Below are positions 1-9,134 of a stretch of DNA of 39,321 bases, one piece after another (within the stretch, counting starts at the first letter, position 1; every line of letters begins with the position of its first letter). The notes under the pieces are model-generated. The model was not told the origin of the DNA. It was given only the letters and a program-made list of their open reading frames with translations, and did no database searches. The stretch is from Candidatus Calescibacterium sp. (GTDB lineage: Bacteria > DRYD01). Where the stretch lies: the NCBI GenBank assembly GCA_025057615.1, contig JANXBF010000011.1:1-39321 (forward strand), written 5' to 3'. The translations under genes and the position numbers were made by a program.

Positions 1-1365
1 AATATTTTTAGATTTTTCTTTACTATTATAGTAGTTTTTAATATACGACAGTTTTTTAAACAAATCTTGGTAGTAATCAAATTTGGCTTTCAAATTTTCA
101 TCAAAAACTATAGAAGACTTCTTGGGAATAGTAAATAGCTTTATCAATGAAAAAATGTCAGATGGACGATTATTGAACGGTGTGGCTGACAAAAGAATAA
201 CAACTTTACCTCTACAAATTTCCCGCAAATAATGGTAGCTTTCCGTATCTTCATTTCTAAACCTATGAGCCTCATCAACAATGATAATCCCAATATCAGG
301 GTTATTTTTAACAAATTCCAGAGCTTCTGGTAACTTACCCAAGCTTCTAACTTCCCAATCCCAAATCTCAAAATCAGACAGATATTTCCTCCATCCAGAA
401 GTTTTATTTTCATCCCCCATAAGATGAGGTGGACAGATAACCATCCCCCGCTTACCCAGCAACTTGGCAACCATACAAGCAACAACAGTCTTTCCCAACC
501 CCACAACATCAGCAATCAAAACCCCATTATGTAAATGACAATTCACCACAGCCTGCTTAACAGCATCCAATTGATAATCATACACCTTATAACCCTTTCT
601 TTCTAATAAATAAATAATATCTCTACCTAATTCAATACTTTCAAAAGAATCTACATAACTTTTCAAAACATAAGCATAAGCTTCAAAGGGAGAAATCTTC
701 CTAAAAAATGTCTCATTTTCTATGACTTTTACTATCTTGTTTACATCCTCTGGACCAATTTCCACAGAATCCCTCCACAATCTGTCAAAATACTCTTCAG
801 CTTCGGAAAAACCATAATCCTTAACCTCTACATTGAACTCATCCTGTGACTCTAAACCAGCCCTTGTTAAATTACTACTACCAGTAATAAATAAATTAGG
901 AATAACCTTAGAAATCGAGTCGTCCATCTTGAATAAGTATAACTTTGCATGATTTGGATTCTTAGTCTTCCTTATAACTATCTTTCTTTCTTTTAACAAA
1001 TTGACAAAAAAATCAATCTGATCATATAAATCTTTTCTGTCCATATCTTTATGGGTAAAAGCAATTCTTAATGAATTAAATAAATCCTCTTTGATTTTAT
1101 CAATTGAAAGTCTATGAGTTGAATCTTGCTTCTTGGAAATTTCATATATTCCATGTATTCCTCTATCAATGCTTAGACCAACAAGAATTTGTATATGTTC
1201 TTCCTGAAGTTTATCACTAATCTGAAAAAGTGAACGATATAACTCAGAGATACCTGAAAAATAGAAAAAACCTACGAGGAACTTCATCTTCTTACTGTTA
1301 GATACCAAGATTTCTATTCTCTCTTTCATTGAAACTTTTCCACTATTGGTAATAAAATTACCCAT
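1..1365 (-). CDS. PLD-like nuclease / SNF2-type helicase, partial (5' part, runs off window)
   Basis: I translated this frame by hand. It is open for 455 codons from an ATG at 1365, preceded by GGGAGG, to the window edge, so the C-terminus is missing. Residues about 1-200 look like a phospholipase D-like domain, with HAK at 139-141 and GSSN at 162-165 forming one HxK...N signature. Residues about 260-400 are the first RecA-like lobe of a superfamily 2 (SNF2/DEAD) helicase, with Walker A VGLGKT at 288-293, DEAH at 364-367 and SAT at 393-395. Proteins joining these domains are known in bacterial defence and restriction islands; a role in cutting or remodelling foreign DNA is inferred. The second helicase lobe and any partner methyltransferase would lie to the left of the window. 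It is transcribed away from the protoglobin gene. Confidence 0.8.
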   Translation of the reverse strand, partial: MGNFITNSGKVSMKERIEILVSNSKKMKFLVGFFYFSGISELYRSLFQISDKLQEEHIQILVGLSIDRGIHGIYEISKKQDSTHRLSIDKIKEDLFNSLRIAFTHKDMDRKDLYDQIDFFVNLLKERKIVIRKTKNPNHAKLYLFKMDDSISKVIPNLFITGSSNLTRAGLESQDEFNVEVKDYGFSEAEEYFDRLWRDSVEIGPEDVNKIVKVIENETFFRKISPFEAYAYVLKSYVDSFESIELGRDIIYLLERKGYKVYDYQLDAVKQAVVNCHLHNGVLIADVVGLGKTVVACMVAKLLGKRGMVICPPHLMGDENKTSGWRKYLSDFEIWDWEVRSLGKLPEALEFVKNNPDIGIIIVDEAHRFRNEDTESYHYLREICRGKVVILLSATPFNNRPSDIFSLIKLFTIPKKSSIVFDENLKAKFDYYQDLFKKLSYIKNYYNSKEKSKNI

Positions 1366-1433
1366 ATATTTCCTCCCTTAACACCATACTACCCAATTGT
1401 ATAACAACTTCAAATATTATATTAACATTAAAT

Positions 1434-1494
1434 AAATTATTATTTTCTAAAACCTTTCCAACCTTCAGAAAATAATAATTTTGATAAAATTATT
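1434..1494. repeat. Two overlapping inverted repeats upstream of protoglobin
   Basis: A perfect 15-bp inverted repeat has arms at 1434-1448 and 1467-1481 (AAATTATTATTTTCT and its complement) around an 18-nt loop. Its right arm shares 1474-1481 with a second perfect inverted repeat, 1474-1482 and 1486-1494 (AATAATTTT / AAAATTATT), with a 3-nt centre. As RNA the two hairpins exclude each other. They lie between divergent genes, so they are not terminators of either one. An operator or attenuator for the protoglobin is possible. A+T bias raises the chance of accidental pairing, mainly for the shorter repeat. Confidence 0.5.
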
Positions 1495-1605
1495 CTAATT
1501 ATGAGGAGGATTTTTATAATTGACACATAAAATACTAATTAAAGTTTGGCAAAGCTAACCTTATTTAACATTTAATATCAATTTATTAAAGGAGGTACGA
1601 AAAAT

Positions 1606-2181
1606 ATGATACAAGGATACGACTATGGGAAAGTGGAAACCGCACCATACACACTAGAAGACCTGGAACTTCTAAAGAAAACTCTACTATTCACTGAAGA
1701 AGATGTCAAATATCTAAAAATTGCAGGAGAGGTCCTAAAAGATCAAATAGAAGATATACTAAACCTCTGGTATAACTACGTTGGCTCAAATCCACACCTT
1801 CTACACTACTTCACTGATAAAAATACTGGTCAACCAATAGGAGAATACTTAGAAAAAGTTAGAAAAAGGTTTGGACAATGGATAATAGATTTAACAAATG
1901 CAGAATACGATCAAAACTGGCTTAACTATCAATACGAAATAGCCATACGACACCACAAAAAAAAGAAGAATCATACAGACAATGTTAACTCAGTAGAACA
2001 CATACCTCTAAGATATATGATAGCTTTCATATTCCCTATAACGTTCACTATAAAACAATTCCTAGCTAAAAAATCACATACTTATGAAGAAATAGAGAAA
2101 ATGTACAATGCTTGGTTTAAAGCAATAGTCCTAACAATCACATTGTGGAGCTACCCATATACCAATAAAGATGAATGGTAA
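1606..2181 (+). CDS. Protoglobin (single-domain haem protein)
   Basis: The protein is 191 aa, the size of archaeal and bacterial single-domain protoglobins, and collinear with that family. His116, in an ..AIRHHKKK.. context, is the expected proximal haem ligand. Trp55-Tyr56 match the conserved B9/B10 pair, and Phe89 matches the E11 position of Methanosarcina protoglobin. There is no signal peptide and no transducer domain, so it is a cytoplasmic binder of O2, CO or NO rather than a chemotaxis sensor. Its physiological role cannot be read from sequence. The start has an AAAGGAGG site 8-9 nt upstream. The gene stands alone, divergent from the helicase and convergent with dnaK, and is preceded by the inverted repeats at 1434-1494, which may regulate it. 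Confidence 0.85.
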   Translation: MIQGYDYGKVETAPYTLEDLELLKKTLLFTEEDVKYLKIAGEVLKDQIEDILNLWYNYVGSNPHLLHYFTDKNTGQPIGEYLEKVRKRFGQWIIDLTNAEYDQNWLNYQYEIAIRHHKKKKNHTDNVNSVEHIPLRYMIAFIFPITFTIKQFLAKKSHTYEEIEKMYNAWFKAIVLTITLWSYPYTNKDEW

Positions 2182-2261
2182 GATAAAAAATCCAGAAATA
2201 AAAAACCAAAAATATAGTTAAGAATTATTTTAAAATTTATTAAAAATTCCATAAAAATAAA

Positions 2262-2288
2262 AACAGAGGGGAATAAAACCCCTCTGTT
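2262..2288. terminator. Intrinsic terminator between protoglobin and dnaK
   Basis: A perfect 10-bp stem (AACAGAGGGG / CCCCTCTGTT) closes a 7-nt loop. On the minus strand it is followed by a run rich in T (TTTTATTTTTA), so it is a good terminator for dnaK, whose stop is about 30 nt upstream. On the plus strand the tail is only weakly T-rich, so termination of the protoglobin transcript is less certain. Confidence 0.8.
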
Positions 2289-2317
2289 CAAAGTAGGTTT
2301 TATCACAAACCTTACAA

Positions 2318-4120
2318 TTAATCCTCTATTTTATAGTTTTGCTGTTGATTTTCTGTTGAAGTTGTCTGTCCTGTAGAAGCTGAGGCACCTGCAGGAGCGT
2401 AAGCAGCCTGTGTAAACTTAGATAGAGCCATTTGCAACTTATCATACTGTCTATTTATTGCTATTACATCTTCAGCATTCATAACTTTCTTTGATTCTTC
2501 AATTTCTTTTTCAAGCTCGGATTTCAAGTTAGCATCAGCGTTTGGATACTCTCTCAAAGATTTTTCAGAAAGATAAATAATATGATCCAATCTATTTCTT
2601 GCTTCCACTAATTCTTTATATTTTCTATCTTGTTCAGCATATTGCTGAGCATCTCTGATCATTCTATCTATGTCTTCTTTTGAAAGCTTAGTAGCACCAG
2701 TAATAGTTATTTTTTGTGATTTTCCAGTTGCTTTATCCTTTGCAGTAACATTTAAAATACCATTTGCATCTATTTCAAAAGTAACTTCTATTTGAGGAAC
2801 ACCTCTTGGAGCAGGTGGAATATCAGATAAAATAAATCTACCCAAGGATATATTATCGCGAGCCATGGTTCTTTCTCCTTGGAGAACATGTACCTCAACA
2901 GTTGTTTGAAAATCTGCTGGAGTAGTGAATATCTCTGATTTTTGGGTCGGTATCGGAGTGTTCCTTGGTATCAACGGATGCATCATTCCACCCATTACCT
3001 CTACACCCAAAGATAAAGGAGTTATGTCAACTAAAACTATATCTTTTGTTTCCCCTTTGATTATTGAAGCCTGTATGGCAGCACCAATTGCAACAGCTTC
3101 ATCTGGGTTTATATCTTTTGCAGGTTCTTTACCAAAAAATCTTCTGACAAACTCTTGAACCATCGGCATACGAGTTGAACCACCAACAAGAAGCACCCTG
3201 TCTATTTTATCAGGGGTCATTTTCAAATCATCCAAAACTCTTCTACATGGATCTTCCAATCTCTTCATTAGATCTTTTGACATTTCTTCAAATCTTGATC
3301 TGGTTAATTTCAATTGAATATGTTTTGGACCTTTTTCATCAGCATAAATATATGGTAAATTGATTTCGGTTTCAAGTTTAATAGACAGCTCTTTTTTTGC
3401 ATTTTCTGCAGCTTCCCTAATTCTTTGCATTGAGGATTTTTCATTGCGTAAATCTATTCCATGCTCTTTTTTGAACTCCTCTAAAATCCATTCTATTATT
3501 TTGTGGTCCCAATCATCTCCACCCAGGTGATTGTCTCCAGAAGTGGCTTTTACTTGGAATACTCCCTGTCCAATTTCCAGAACTGATACGTCAAATGTTC
3601 CACCACCTAAGTCAAACACTAAGACAGTCAAAATTTGATCTTGCTTATCCAGTCCATAGGCTAAAGCTGCTGCAGTTGGCTCATTAATTATTCTCAGCAC
3701 ATTCAAGCCTGCTATAACACCAGCATTTTTAGTAGCCTCTCTCTGAGGATTATTAAAATAAGCTGGAACTGTGATAACTGCATCCTGTATTGGTTCACCT
3801 AAGTAAGCTTCTGCATCTCTCTTCAATTTTTGCAATATAAAAGCAGAGATCTGCTCAGGAGTATATTCCTTTGACTCTATTTTCACTTTATGATCTGAAC
3901 CCATCTTTCTCTTTATGGATATAACCGTATTTTCTGGATTAAGTATTGCCTGCCTTTTTGCATGTTCTCCTACTATTATTTCGTTTCCTTTGAAAGCAAC
4001 AACCGATGGAGTCAATCTGGATCCCTCTGCATTTGGTATAACCACCACATTTCCAGAACTATCTTTGTAAGATATTACTGAGTTGGTAGTTCCCAAATCT
4101 ATACCTACTGCTTTTGGCAT
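2318..4120 (-). CDS. dnaK: Chaperone DnaK (Hsp70)
   Basis: This is a complete 600-aa Hsp70. The start [10 protein letters not shown]-like phosphate loop, the [14 protein letters not shown] block, the [12 protein letters not shown] signature and a substrate-binding domain with LSLGVE are all present. It folds client proteins in an ATP cycle, normally with DnaJ and GrpE; neither is encoded nearby. After RKMGSDHKV the protein goes straight to EYTPEQISA, so it lacks the insert of about 25 residues found in proteobacterial DnaK and resembles the Firmicutes/Thermotogae form. The C-terminal tail is short, rich in Ala, Ser, Thr and Gln, and ends KIED. GGAGGTG lies 7-8 nt before the ATG. No CIRCE (HrcA) operator is visible in the 130 bp upstream. 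Confidence 0.97.
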   Translation of the reverse strand: MPKAVGIDLGTTNSVISYKDSSGNVVVIPNAEGSRLTPSVVAFKGNEIIVGEHAKRQAILNPENTVISIKRKMGSDHKVKIESKEYTPEQISAFILQKLKRDAEAYLGEPIQDAVITVPAYFNNPQREATKNAGVIAGLNVLRIINEPTAAALAYGLDKQDQILTVLVFDLGGGTFDVSVLEIGQGVFQVKATSGDNHLGGDDWDHKIIEWILEEFKKEHGIDLRNEKSSMQRIREAAENAKKELSIKLETEINLPYIYADEKGPKHIQLKLTRSRFEEMSKDLMKRLEDPCRRVLDDLKMTPDKIDRVLLVGGSTRMPMVQEFVRRFFGKEPAKDINPDEAVAIGAAIQASIIKGETKDIVLVDITPLSLGVEVMGGMMHPLIPRNTPIPTQKSEIFTTPADFQTTVEVHVLQGERTMARDNISLGRFILSDIPPAPRGVPQIEVTFEIDANGILNVTAKDKATGKSQKITITGATKLSKEDIDRMIRDAQQYAEQDRKYKELVEARNRLDHIIYLSEKSLREYPNADANLKSELEKEIEESKKVMNAEDVIAINRQYDKLQMALSKFTQAAYAPAGASASTGQTTSTENQQQNYKIED

Positions 4121-4250
4121 ATTTTCATCACCTCCAATTTTTATTTATACAATTTTTAAAAAAATCCTTCTTTTATTTATAAATTTTTTCTTTAAAACTA
4201 TTTATAAAAAAAATTAACAACTTGATTTTAACTTTTTTATAATTTTATTT
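4121..4250 (-). other. Extremely A+T-rich spacer upstream of dnaK
   Basis: These 130 bp separate the last gene of the polysaccharide module from dnaK, both on the minus strand. They must hold the dnaK ribosome-binding site (GGAGGTG) and probably its promoter. Several TATAAA-like hexamers occur, but base composition makes them uninformative and no well-spaced -35/-10 pair stands out. No GC-rich hairpin that would end the long upstream operon was seen. Confidence 0.4.
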
Positions 4251-6080
4251 TTATGTTTTTTTTCTAAAAACTAGTAATAAATATTTCACATCTTGTTTGA
4301 CAATGAAATAAAAATAACCGTCCCTATATCTAATATCAACACCTTTTTTACTACAATATCTCTCATTTATATAAAAATCTTTTAATTCATCATTTTTTAT
4401 CCTCAAAGTTATTCCCTTCAAAGATACGGGATTAAAAAGTTTTATAATAAACCTTTCACTCAAGTTTTTCAAATCATATTTTGTTTGTAAAAATCTGAGG
4501 AAAAACTCAGTATACTCCTTCATTGTCTGAGTTTGAAGAACAGATCTGGAGATTAAATTATCCATATAGTCAATAAAATAATAATACTCCTTAGGATAAA
4601 CAAGAACATCATAAGGATGGGTATAGTACAGTCTGACAGTATCATTTTGTATCACATAATCAACAAGATACTTTAGAAAATTTTTTACCTCCAAATCAGG
4701 TATTCCCTTTTTTCCCATCTCACCAAGGGAAACTATGGTCTTATACGGCATAACTGGAAAAGCTAATACCTTATTAGAAACCATTACATTTTCATAAAAC
4801 GTCAGATTTGGTTGACTACCTAAGTCTCCAACATAATAGTAACAAATCATATCAAACTCCTCCAATATCCTCGTATTAACAGGCTGAGGGTAAACTCCAT
4901 TAGGAGCAGAATATTCTACAATATTATAACCAACTATATCTTTCAAACATTTATTATTCTTTTTTATATACTCCTTTATGAAATTTTTTAAATCAATTTT
5001 ATCAGATTCGTATAGTATAGTATTTGAAAAGTAATTGTGTGCCCATCCACCATGAGAACCTATCTCTCCATATCTAGATAATATTTTAACATACTTTCTA
5101 CCCTTTCCGCAGGCATCAAAACCTAACTTATCACCTTCCTTATCTCTATAATCACCAGCAGTTATATGAAATGAAGATTTCATTTTATCCCTAAAATAAT
5201 TATTGTTATACATGAATTCTATTGCTTTCCAATCCGAATTTGCATCAACATGATAGTTAAGTATGATAGTAGGAACACCATTATAAAGATTCAAAATATG
5301 GTTTACTTTACAAACCCTATATAAAAAAGTTTTTAAATTAATCCTTAAAATTAAATCATCAGAATTTGCTTTTAGATAACCCAATGGAGTGTTAACATAA
5401 TAAATAGTACCATTATAATATTTCTTTAGAACAATAAAAGGTAAACCATGAATTTTTGTCCTAGACAATTCTCTGTAATTATTATCCTTTATTTCAACAT
5501 TAGAAACATAATATTTTTTTATGGGGTACTTATATCCTACTATAACACCATTGTTCAGTCTACACTCAGGGAAACCTAAAAATTTAGGATCCAAAATTTC
5601 CACTTGATCCAAAAGATATGCTTTACTACCATACTTTTCATATGTTGCATAATTTAAACCAAGAATGTCACTAAATAAAGAGAAATTTAAATACTTTCCA
5701 TCTCTACTTTTTATTCCTACATCATAAGATATGAAAATATTTACTCCCCTTTTTAATAATTTTTGAATAATGAAATAAAAATCGTAAGGAATATATTGAT
5801 TAACCTTATCAGGTAAAATTATTCCTTCTAGATTTTTATCGTCAAAAATAATAGACTGATTATTCAAAATATCATAAATACTTACTGTTTTAAAATTCAC
5901 CCCTTCCTCCCTAAGAGATTGCTCAAAAGCTAAAAGAGAATACCCATAATTTTTATAAAGATCAGGATTATATAAGATCACAATAGGATAATAACAATTA
6001 GAAGAAAAAGAAGCTAACATCAACCATAAAAGAAAATATATACTAAGGCATAATAATAGAACCACCTTCTGAATATACAT
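4251..6080 (-). CDS. Periplasmic polysaccharide deacetylase-like protein (PelA/DUF2194-like)
   Basis: About 609 aa. An N-terminal hydrophobic segment (roughly residues 5-23) suggests a signal peptide or anchor. Residues 30-260 form an alpha/beta region that I do not recognise. The C-terminal half carries deacetylase-like motifs: HVD at about 277-279, SHGGWAH at 342-348 (candidate metal-binding His pair) and SAPNGVYP at 391-398. This resembles the deacetylase part of PelA and DUF2194 proteins; the family name is from memory and not certain. Removal of acetyl groups from an exported polysaccharide is inferred. An ATG at 6098 is also open, but the one at 6080 has AAGG 9 nt upstream. Both overlap the bactofilin-like gene, suggesting translational coupling. 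It is the last gene of the polysaccharide module. Confidence 0.6.
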   Translation of the reverse strand: MYIQKVVLLLCLSIYFLLWLMLASFSSNCYYPIVILYNPDLYKNYGYSLLAFEQSLREEGVNFKTVSIYDILNNQSIIFDDKNLEGIILPDKVNQYIPYDFYFIIQKLLKRGVNIFISYDVGIKSRDGKYLNFSLFSDILGLNYATYEKYGSKAYLLDQVEILDPKFLGFPECRLNNGVIVGYKYPIKKYYVSNVEIKDNNYRELSRTKIHGLPFIVLKKYYNGTIYYVNTPLGYLKANSDDLILRINLKTFLYRVCKVNHILNLYNGVPTIILNYHVDANSDWKAIEFMYNNNYFRDKMKSSFHITAGDYRDKEGDKLGFDACGKGRKYVKILSRYGEIGSHGGWAHNYFSNTILYESDKIDLKNFIKEYIKKNNKCLKDIVGYNIVEYSAPNGVYPQPVNTRILEEFDMICYYYVGDLGSQPNLTFYENVMVSNKVLAFPVMPYKTIVSLGEMGKKGIPDLEVKNFLKYLVDYVIQNDTVRLYYTHPYDVLVYPKEYYYFIDYMDNLISRSVLQTQTMKEYTEFFLRFLQTKYDLKNLSERFIIKLFNPVSLKGITLRIKNDELKDFYINERYCSKKGVDIRYRDGYFYFIVKQDVKYLLLVFRKKT

Positions 6081-7056
6081 AACCATAAACCTTAACATTA
6101 CCAGATATTATTATTTTTTTCTTTGCTATTACAGATTTAGTTTTTCCAATATTACCTACCAAAACACCATCTGAAAGACTGATAGTTCCCTGGCAAAAAA
6201 GATTATTCAATACCCAAACATTTCCTCTTAAATATAAATCTCTGTCAGACACTATACTACCATCTATTATTACATACTTCTCTTTTGAATCAATGATGAA
6301 ATTCCCTTCCAATTTGATATTACCAGATATAACTATTTTTTTATCTTCATCTGCAATCTCATATTCTCTTTCAATGTCAGAATCATATTTAGAAATTATT
6401 TTAGGTGAGAACATCCTTTTAAAATAAACTTTTGAAAAAATGAATATCTTCTGAGAAGCAAAAATCATACCCTGAACATCTGTCTCAGAATTAATATAAA
6501 TTTCTCCATCAACATGTAGAAAATTCAAAACCTTAACATTAGAATTTATATACAGATTACCAATAACTATTAGACTGTTAAAAAAACAACTACTATTTAT
6601 ATAGAGATCACCAAATACAACGAGTTCCTTGGAAAAAAAGTGATCACTTTTTAATTCCAAACTTCCAACATTTATCGTCACAAAATCAATTTTATTACTG
6701 CATAAACTACAACTACTTAAGTTTTTCGTAATTAGAAATTTATCTTTGCCTTTATCAAAACAGAACTCCATTTCCAAAACTAAATCCTTCTCAATCTTTT
6801 TTAAATCTTCAAAAGAATGAATACTTTTTAAATTACTTGAAAGTGTACAAAATAACAATTTAAGATAGCTAGATCCCCAAAAAGCAGGATCCCTCGAATA
6901 TAAAAGATCTATATCCAAATTCTTTTCCTTTTTTCTTATCAACTCATAAACAGGTAAAATAAAAGGAATCAATAACAGAATTACAAATAACAGAATTAAA
7001 GTAACCATATCAACCTTTAAAACAGTATCCAAAATATTAAGAATTTTTTCCAGCAT
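6043..7056 (-). CDS. Membrane-anchored bactofilin-like (polymer-forming) beta-repeat protein
   Basis: 337 aa. One membrane segment at about 17-38 is followed by a charged region (40-110), a CSLC motif (116-119), and a long run of short beta-strand repeats from about 125 to the end. Three copies of YINS (152-155, 169-172, 187-190), 17-18 residues apart, and repeated SGN/IGN turns indicate a right-handed beta-helix like that of bactofilins. Bactofilins form filaments that localise envelope enzymes; a scaffold for the neighbouring synthase and deacetylase is inferred. Unlike typical bactofilins (about 120-200 aa, cytosolic) this one has a membrane anchor and two repeat blocks split by an acidic linker (about 224-240). 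It lies 6 bp after the glycosyltransferase gene. Confidence 0.55.
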   Translation of the reverse strand: MLEKILNILDTVLKVDMVTLILLFVILLLIPFILPVYELIRKKEKNLDIDLLYSRDPAFWGSSYLKLLFCTLSSNLKSIHSFEDLKKIEKDLVLEMEFCFDKGKDKFLITKNLSSCSLCSNKIDFVTINVGSLELKSDHFFSKELVVFGDLYINSSCFFNSLIVIGNLYINSNVKVLNFLHVDGEIYINSETDVQGMIFASQKIFIFSKVYFKRMFSPKIISKYDSDIEREYEIADEDKKIVISGNIKLEGNFIIDSKEKYVIIDGSIVSDRDLYLRGNVWVLNNLFCQGTISLSDGVLVGNIGKTKSVIAKKKIIISGNVKVYGYVYSEGGSIIMP

Positions 7057-7062
7057 AATTAA

Positions 7063-8331
7063 CTATTTTCTAAACCTCTCTGTTTTGTGCCAACTTATTT
7101 TTCTCTTATAGATCAAATCAAATAAAGCATCAATAAAACCTAAGGAAGAATAGAAAAGATTAAAAACGAAAGCAAAAAAGAAAAGAGGAAGTATCCTAAT
7201 ACTATAAACTCTCATATCCAAAAAAGCAGCAGCTGCAATCTGAAAAAAAGGAGCAAAATTACCATATGAATTATAAGCAAAAACAGATAAAAGAAACAAA
7301 TAACTGGCAAATAAAACCATATCTCCCACAAAAAATAGGAATAATGAGCCCAAAAAACCAAGGAAAATCAAAATTGGAATTGTATAAACACAAAGAAGTA
7401 AAATACCATCAATTTTTTGCCAAATATTCAATTTTTTGGAACTTAAAACCTGCCAAAAATACCTAAAGAGAACCTGATTGTGTCCCCTTGACCATCTTCT
7501 TATCTGCTTTGCTCTTACATACCAATCCTCTGGAGATTCCTCGTAACACTCCAACCTATTTGCATATGCAACTTTATAACCATTCAAATATATTTTAAAA
7601 GTTAATTCGGTATCCTCTGCTAAAATATTAGGATCAAACTTACCTAAACTTATAAACAAATCTTTCCTAAACGCACCAACTGTTCCACCATACTGAGGTA
7701 TTAGATTTAGGTTATACCTAGCTTGCTGATCAACCTGATAACCACCCGACCTTTCCAAATCAAGTATCATGGTTAATAAATTTGTTCCATAATTTATAGG
7801 GACTACCCTACCCATCACTGCACCAACCTCGGGATCTATGAAAAATTTGACCATATCCTTAATCTGACCCCTGGGAACAATATAATCAGCATCATAAACA
7901 ATAATTATTTGACCTTTTGCAAAATCAACAGCCTCATTAAGAGCATTCTGTTTCCCTCTACTACCCTCATATCTGTGTAAAGGCTTAATAAAGCTATACC
8001 TAGCAGCATAATCATCCAATATGGCTTTAGTATTATCTGTAGAATGATCATTTATTGGTATTATCTCCATTTTATCTTTAGGATAATCCGAATTTATTAA
8101 AGATTTCATTATGCCATCAATGACCTTTTCTTCATTATGCATAGGAATCAAAACACTAACCATCGGTAAATCATTATCTATAATATCATGATAATACAGC
8201 TTCTGACTCCCAAACATCCTATTCAAAGTAAAAAAAATATGCCTAAAAGAATATAACGTCAAAACAATCATCAAAAATAACAGATATATCTTTACTATGT
8301 TCTTAACTAATTCAACTAAGTAAATTTCCAT
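7063..8331 (-). CDS. Processive family 2 glycosyltransferase (polysaccharide synthase)
   Basis: 422 aa, built like PgaC/IcaA or hyaluronan-type synthases: N-terminal membrane segment (about 12-33), a cytosolic GT-A domain (55-285) and three or four C-terminal membrane segments. The full processive-synthase motif set is visible: D95, DAD at 147-149, the catalytic-base pair ED at 239-240, and QIRRW at 276-280. It should polymerise a UDP-sugar and push the chain across the inner membrane. The sugar cannot be named; a deacetylase-like neighbour favours an N-acetylhexosamine. No PilZ domain is present, so there is no direct sign of c-di-GMP control. Its start overlaps the upstream membrane protein by 16 nt. 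Confidence 0.88.
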   Translation of the reverse strand: MEIYLVELVKNIVKIYLLFLMIVLTLYSFRHIFFTLNRMFGSQKLYYHDIIDNDLPMVSVLIPMHNEEKVIDGIMKSLINSDYPKDKMEIIPINDHSTDNTKAILDDYAARYSFIKPLHRYEGSRGKQNALNEAVDFAKGQIIIVYDADYIVPRGQIKDMVKFFIDPEVGAVMGRVVPINYGTNLLTMILDLERSGGYQVDQQARYNLNLIPQYGGTVGAFRKDLFISLGKFDPNILAEDTELTFKIYLNGYKVAYANRLECYEESPEDWYVRAKQIRRWSRGHNQVLFRYFWQVLSSKKLNIWQKIDGILLLCVYTIPILIFLGFLGSLFLFFVGDMVLFASYLFLLSVFAYNSYGNFAPFFQIAAAAFLDMRVYSIRILPLFFFAFVFNLFYSSLGFIDALFDLIYKRKISWHKTERFRK

Positions 8332-9134
8332 AAACCTATATCCTTATATATAAATTTCAAAATCAGAGATATGTACAAAGAATAGAAAGATATTACGTAT
8401 ATAAAATCAAGTAATGGACCAAAAGTAAAAAACAAATTCGCAAAATAAAGGTAAGAAAACTTATTAAGAATCAATAAAAAAACATAATATCTCAAATATC
8501 CAAATATCATAGAATAAATAATAATGAAAGCAGAAAAGAGAATATTAAACAATACTTGTCCAAAACTTATAGTAACTAAAGAAAACAAAAATGAATTAGC
8601 AAAAGCTATAAAAATATTAATACCAAAATGTAACAAAACATATAAAATAGAAAACTCTCTGACAGTATAAGGAAAATATTTATAGAAAAATAAAAAGTAA
8701 AACACAGAAAATAACAAAGGAATAGTAAAAAATACATACCATATAAAAAAAGGTAAAATCTTCCTTCTGTAAGAATAAAGTACTACACCCAGAACTCCAA
8801 AAAATACAAACACAAATATAAAATCATAAATATTAGGATACCTAGACTCAATAAATAAATAGTTAAAATTTATAGTATACCTTTCAAAAAAGTTGATTGA
8901 AAAATTTTCAATTTTGTAACTCTGAAAATAATTAGATAAAAATTTAATAAAAAAATCATTGAATTCTTGATAACTATAAACACCTAAATAAAAATTGAAA
9001 AACAAGAGAAACAAAAAACCCAAAATGAAAAAGAAAAAATTAAAAGAAATCCTACGAGCAAAACGATGGAAATGCACATACTTCGCGAGACTTTTCTTCA
9101 TCTTATCAAACTCGACATCAAAATCAGTACTCAT
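8316..9134 (-). CDS. Phe-rich polytopic membrane protein of the polysaccharide module
   Basis: 272 aa with no family I recognise. A basic, hydrophilic N-terminus of about 25 residues is followed by a membrane segment (31-51), a predicted external loop of about 50 residues with many aromatics (52-102), and five or six further segments up to 263. Phenylalanine makes up 60 of 272 residues (22%), exceptional even for a low-GC genome. The gene overlaps its neighbours on both sides (11 and 16 nt), so it is made together with the barrel protein and synthase. By position it could play the part of an accessory synthase subunit such as PgaD, but no sequence similarity supports that. Confidence 0.7.
   Translation of the reverse strand: MSTDFDVEFDKMKKSLAKYVHFHRFARRISFNFFFFILGFLFLLFFNFYLGVYSYQEFNDFFIKFLSNYFQSYKIENFSINFFERYTINFNYLFIESRYPNIYDFIFVFVFFGVLGVVLYSYRRKILPFFIWYVFFTIPLLFSVFYFLFFYKYFPYTVREFSILYVLLHFGINIFIAFANSFLFSLVTISFGQVLFNILFSAFIIIYSMIFGYLRYYVFLLILNKFSYLYFANLFFTFGPLLDFIYVISFYSLYISLILKFIYKDIGLWKFT

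Noticed and set aside
144-515. A 123-codon minus-strand open frame
   Set aside because: It is an out-of-frame shadow of the PLD-helicase gene (1-1365), whose frame carries the Walker A and DEAH motifs.
1366-1605. tRNA or small RNA gene in the largest gap
   Set aside because: No cloverleaf or tRNA consensus boxes; only the A+T inverted repeats and the protoglobin ribosome-binding site are visible.
4121-4250. CIRCE/HrcA operator upstream of dnaK
   Set aside because: No TTAGCACTC-N9-GAGTGCTAA-like inverted repeat is present; the spacer is nearly pure A+T.
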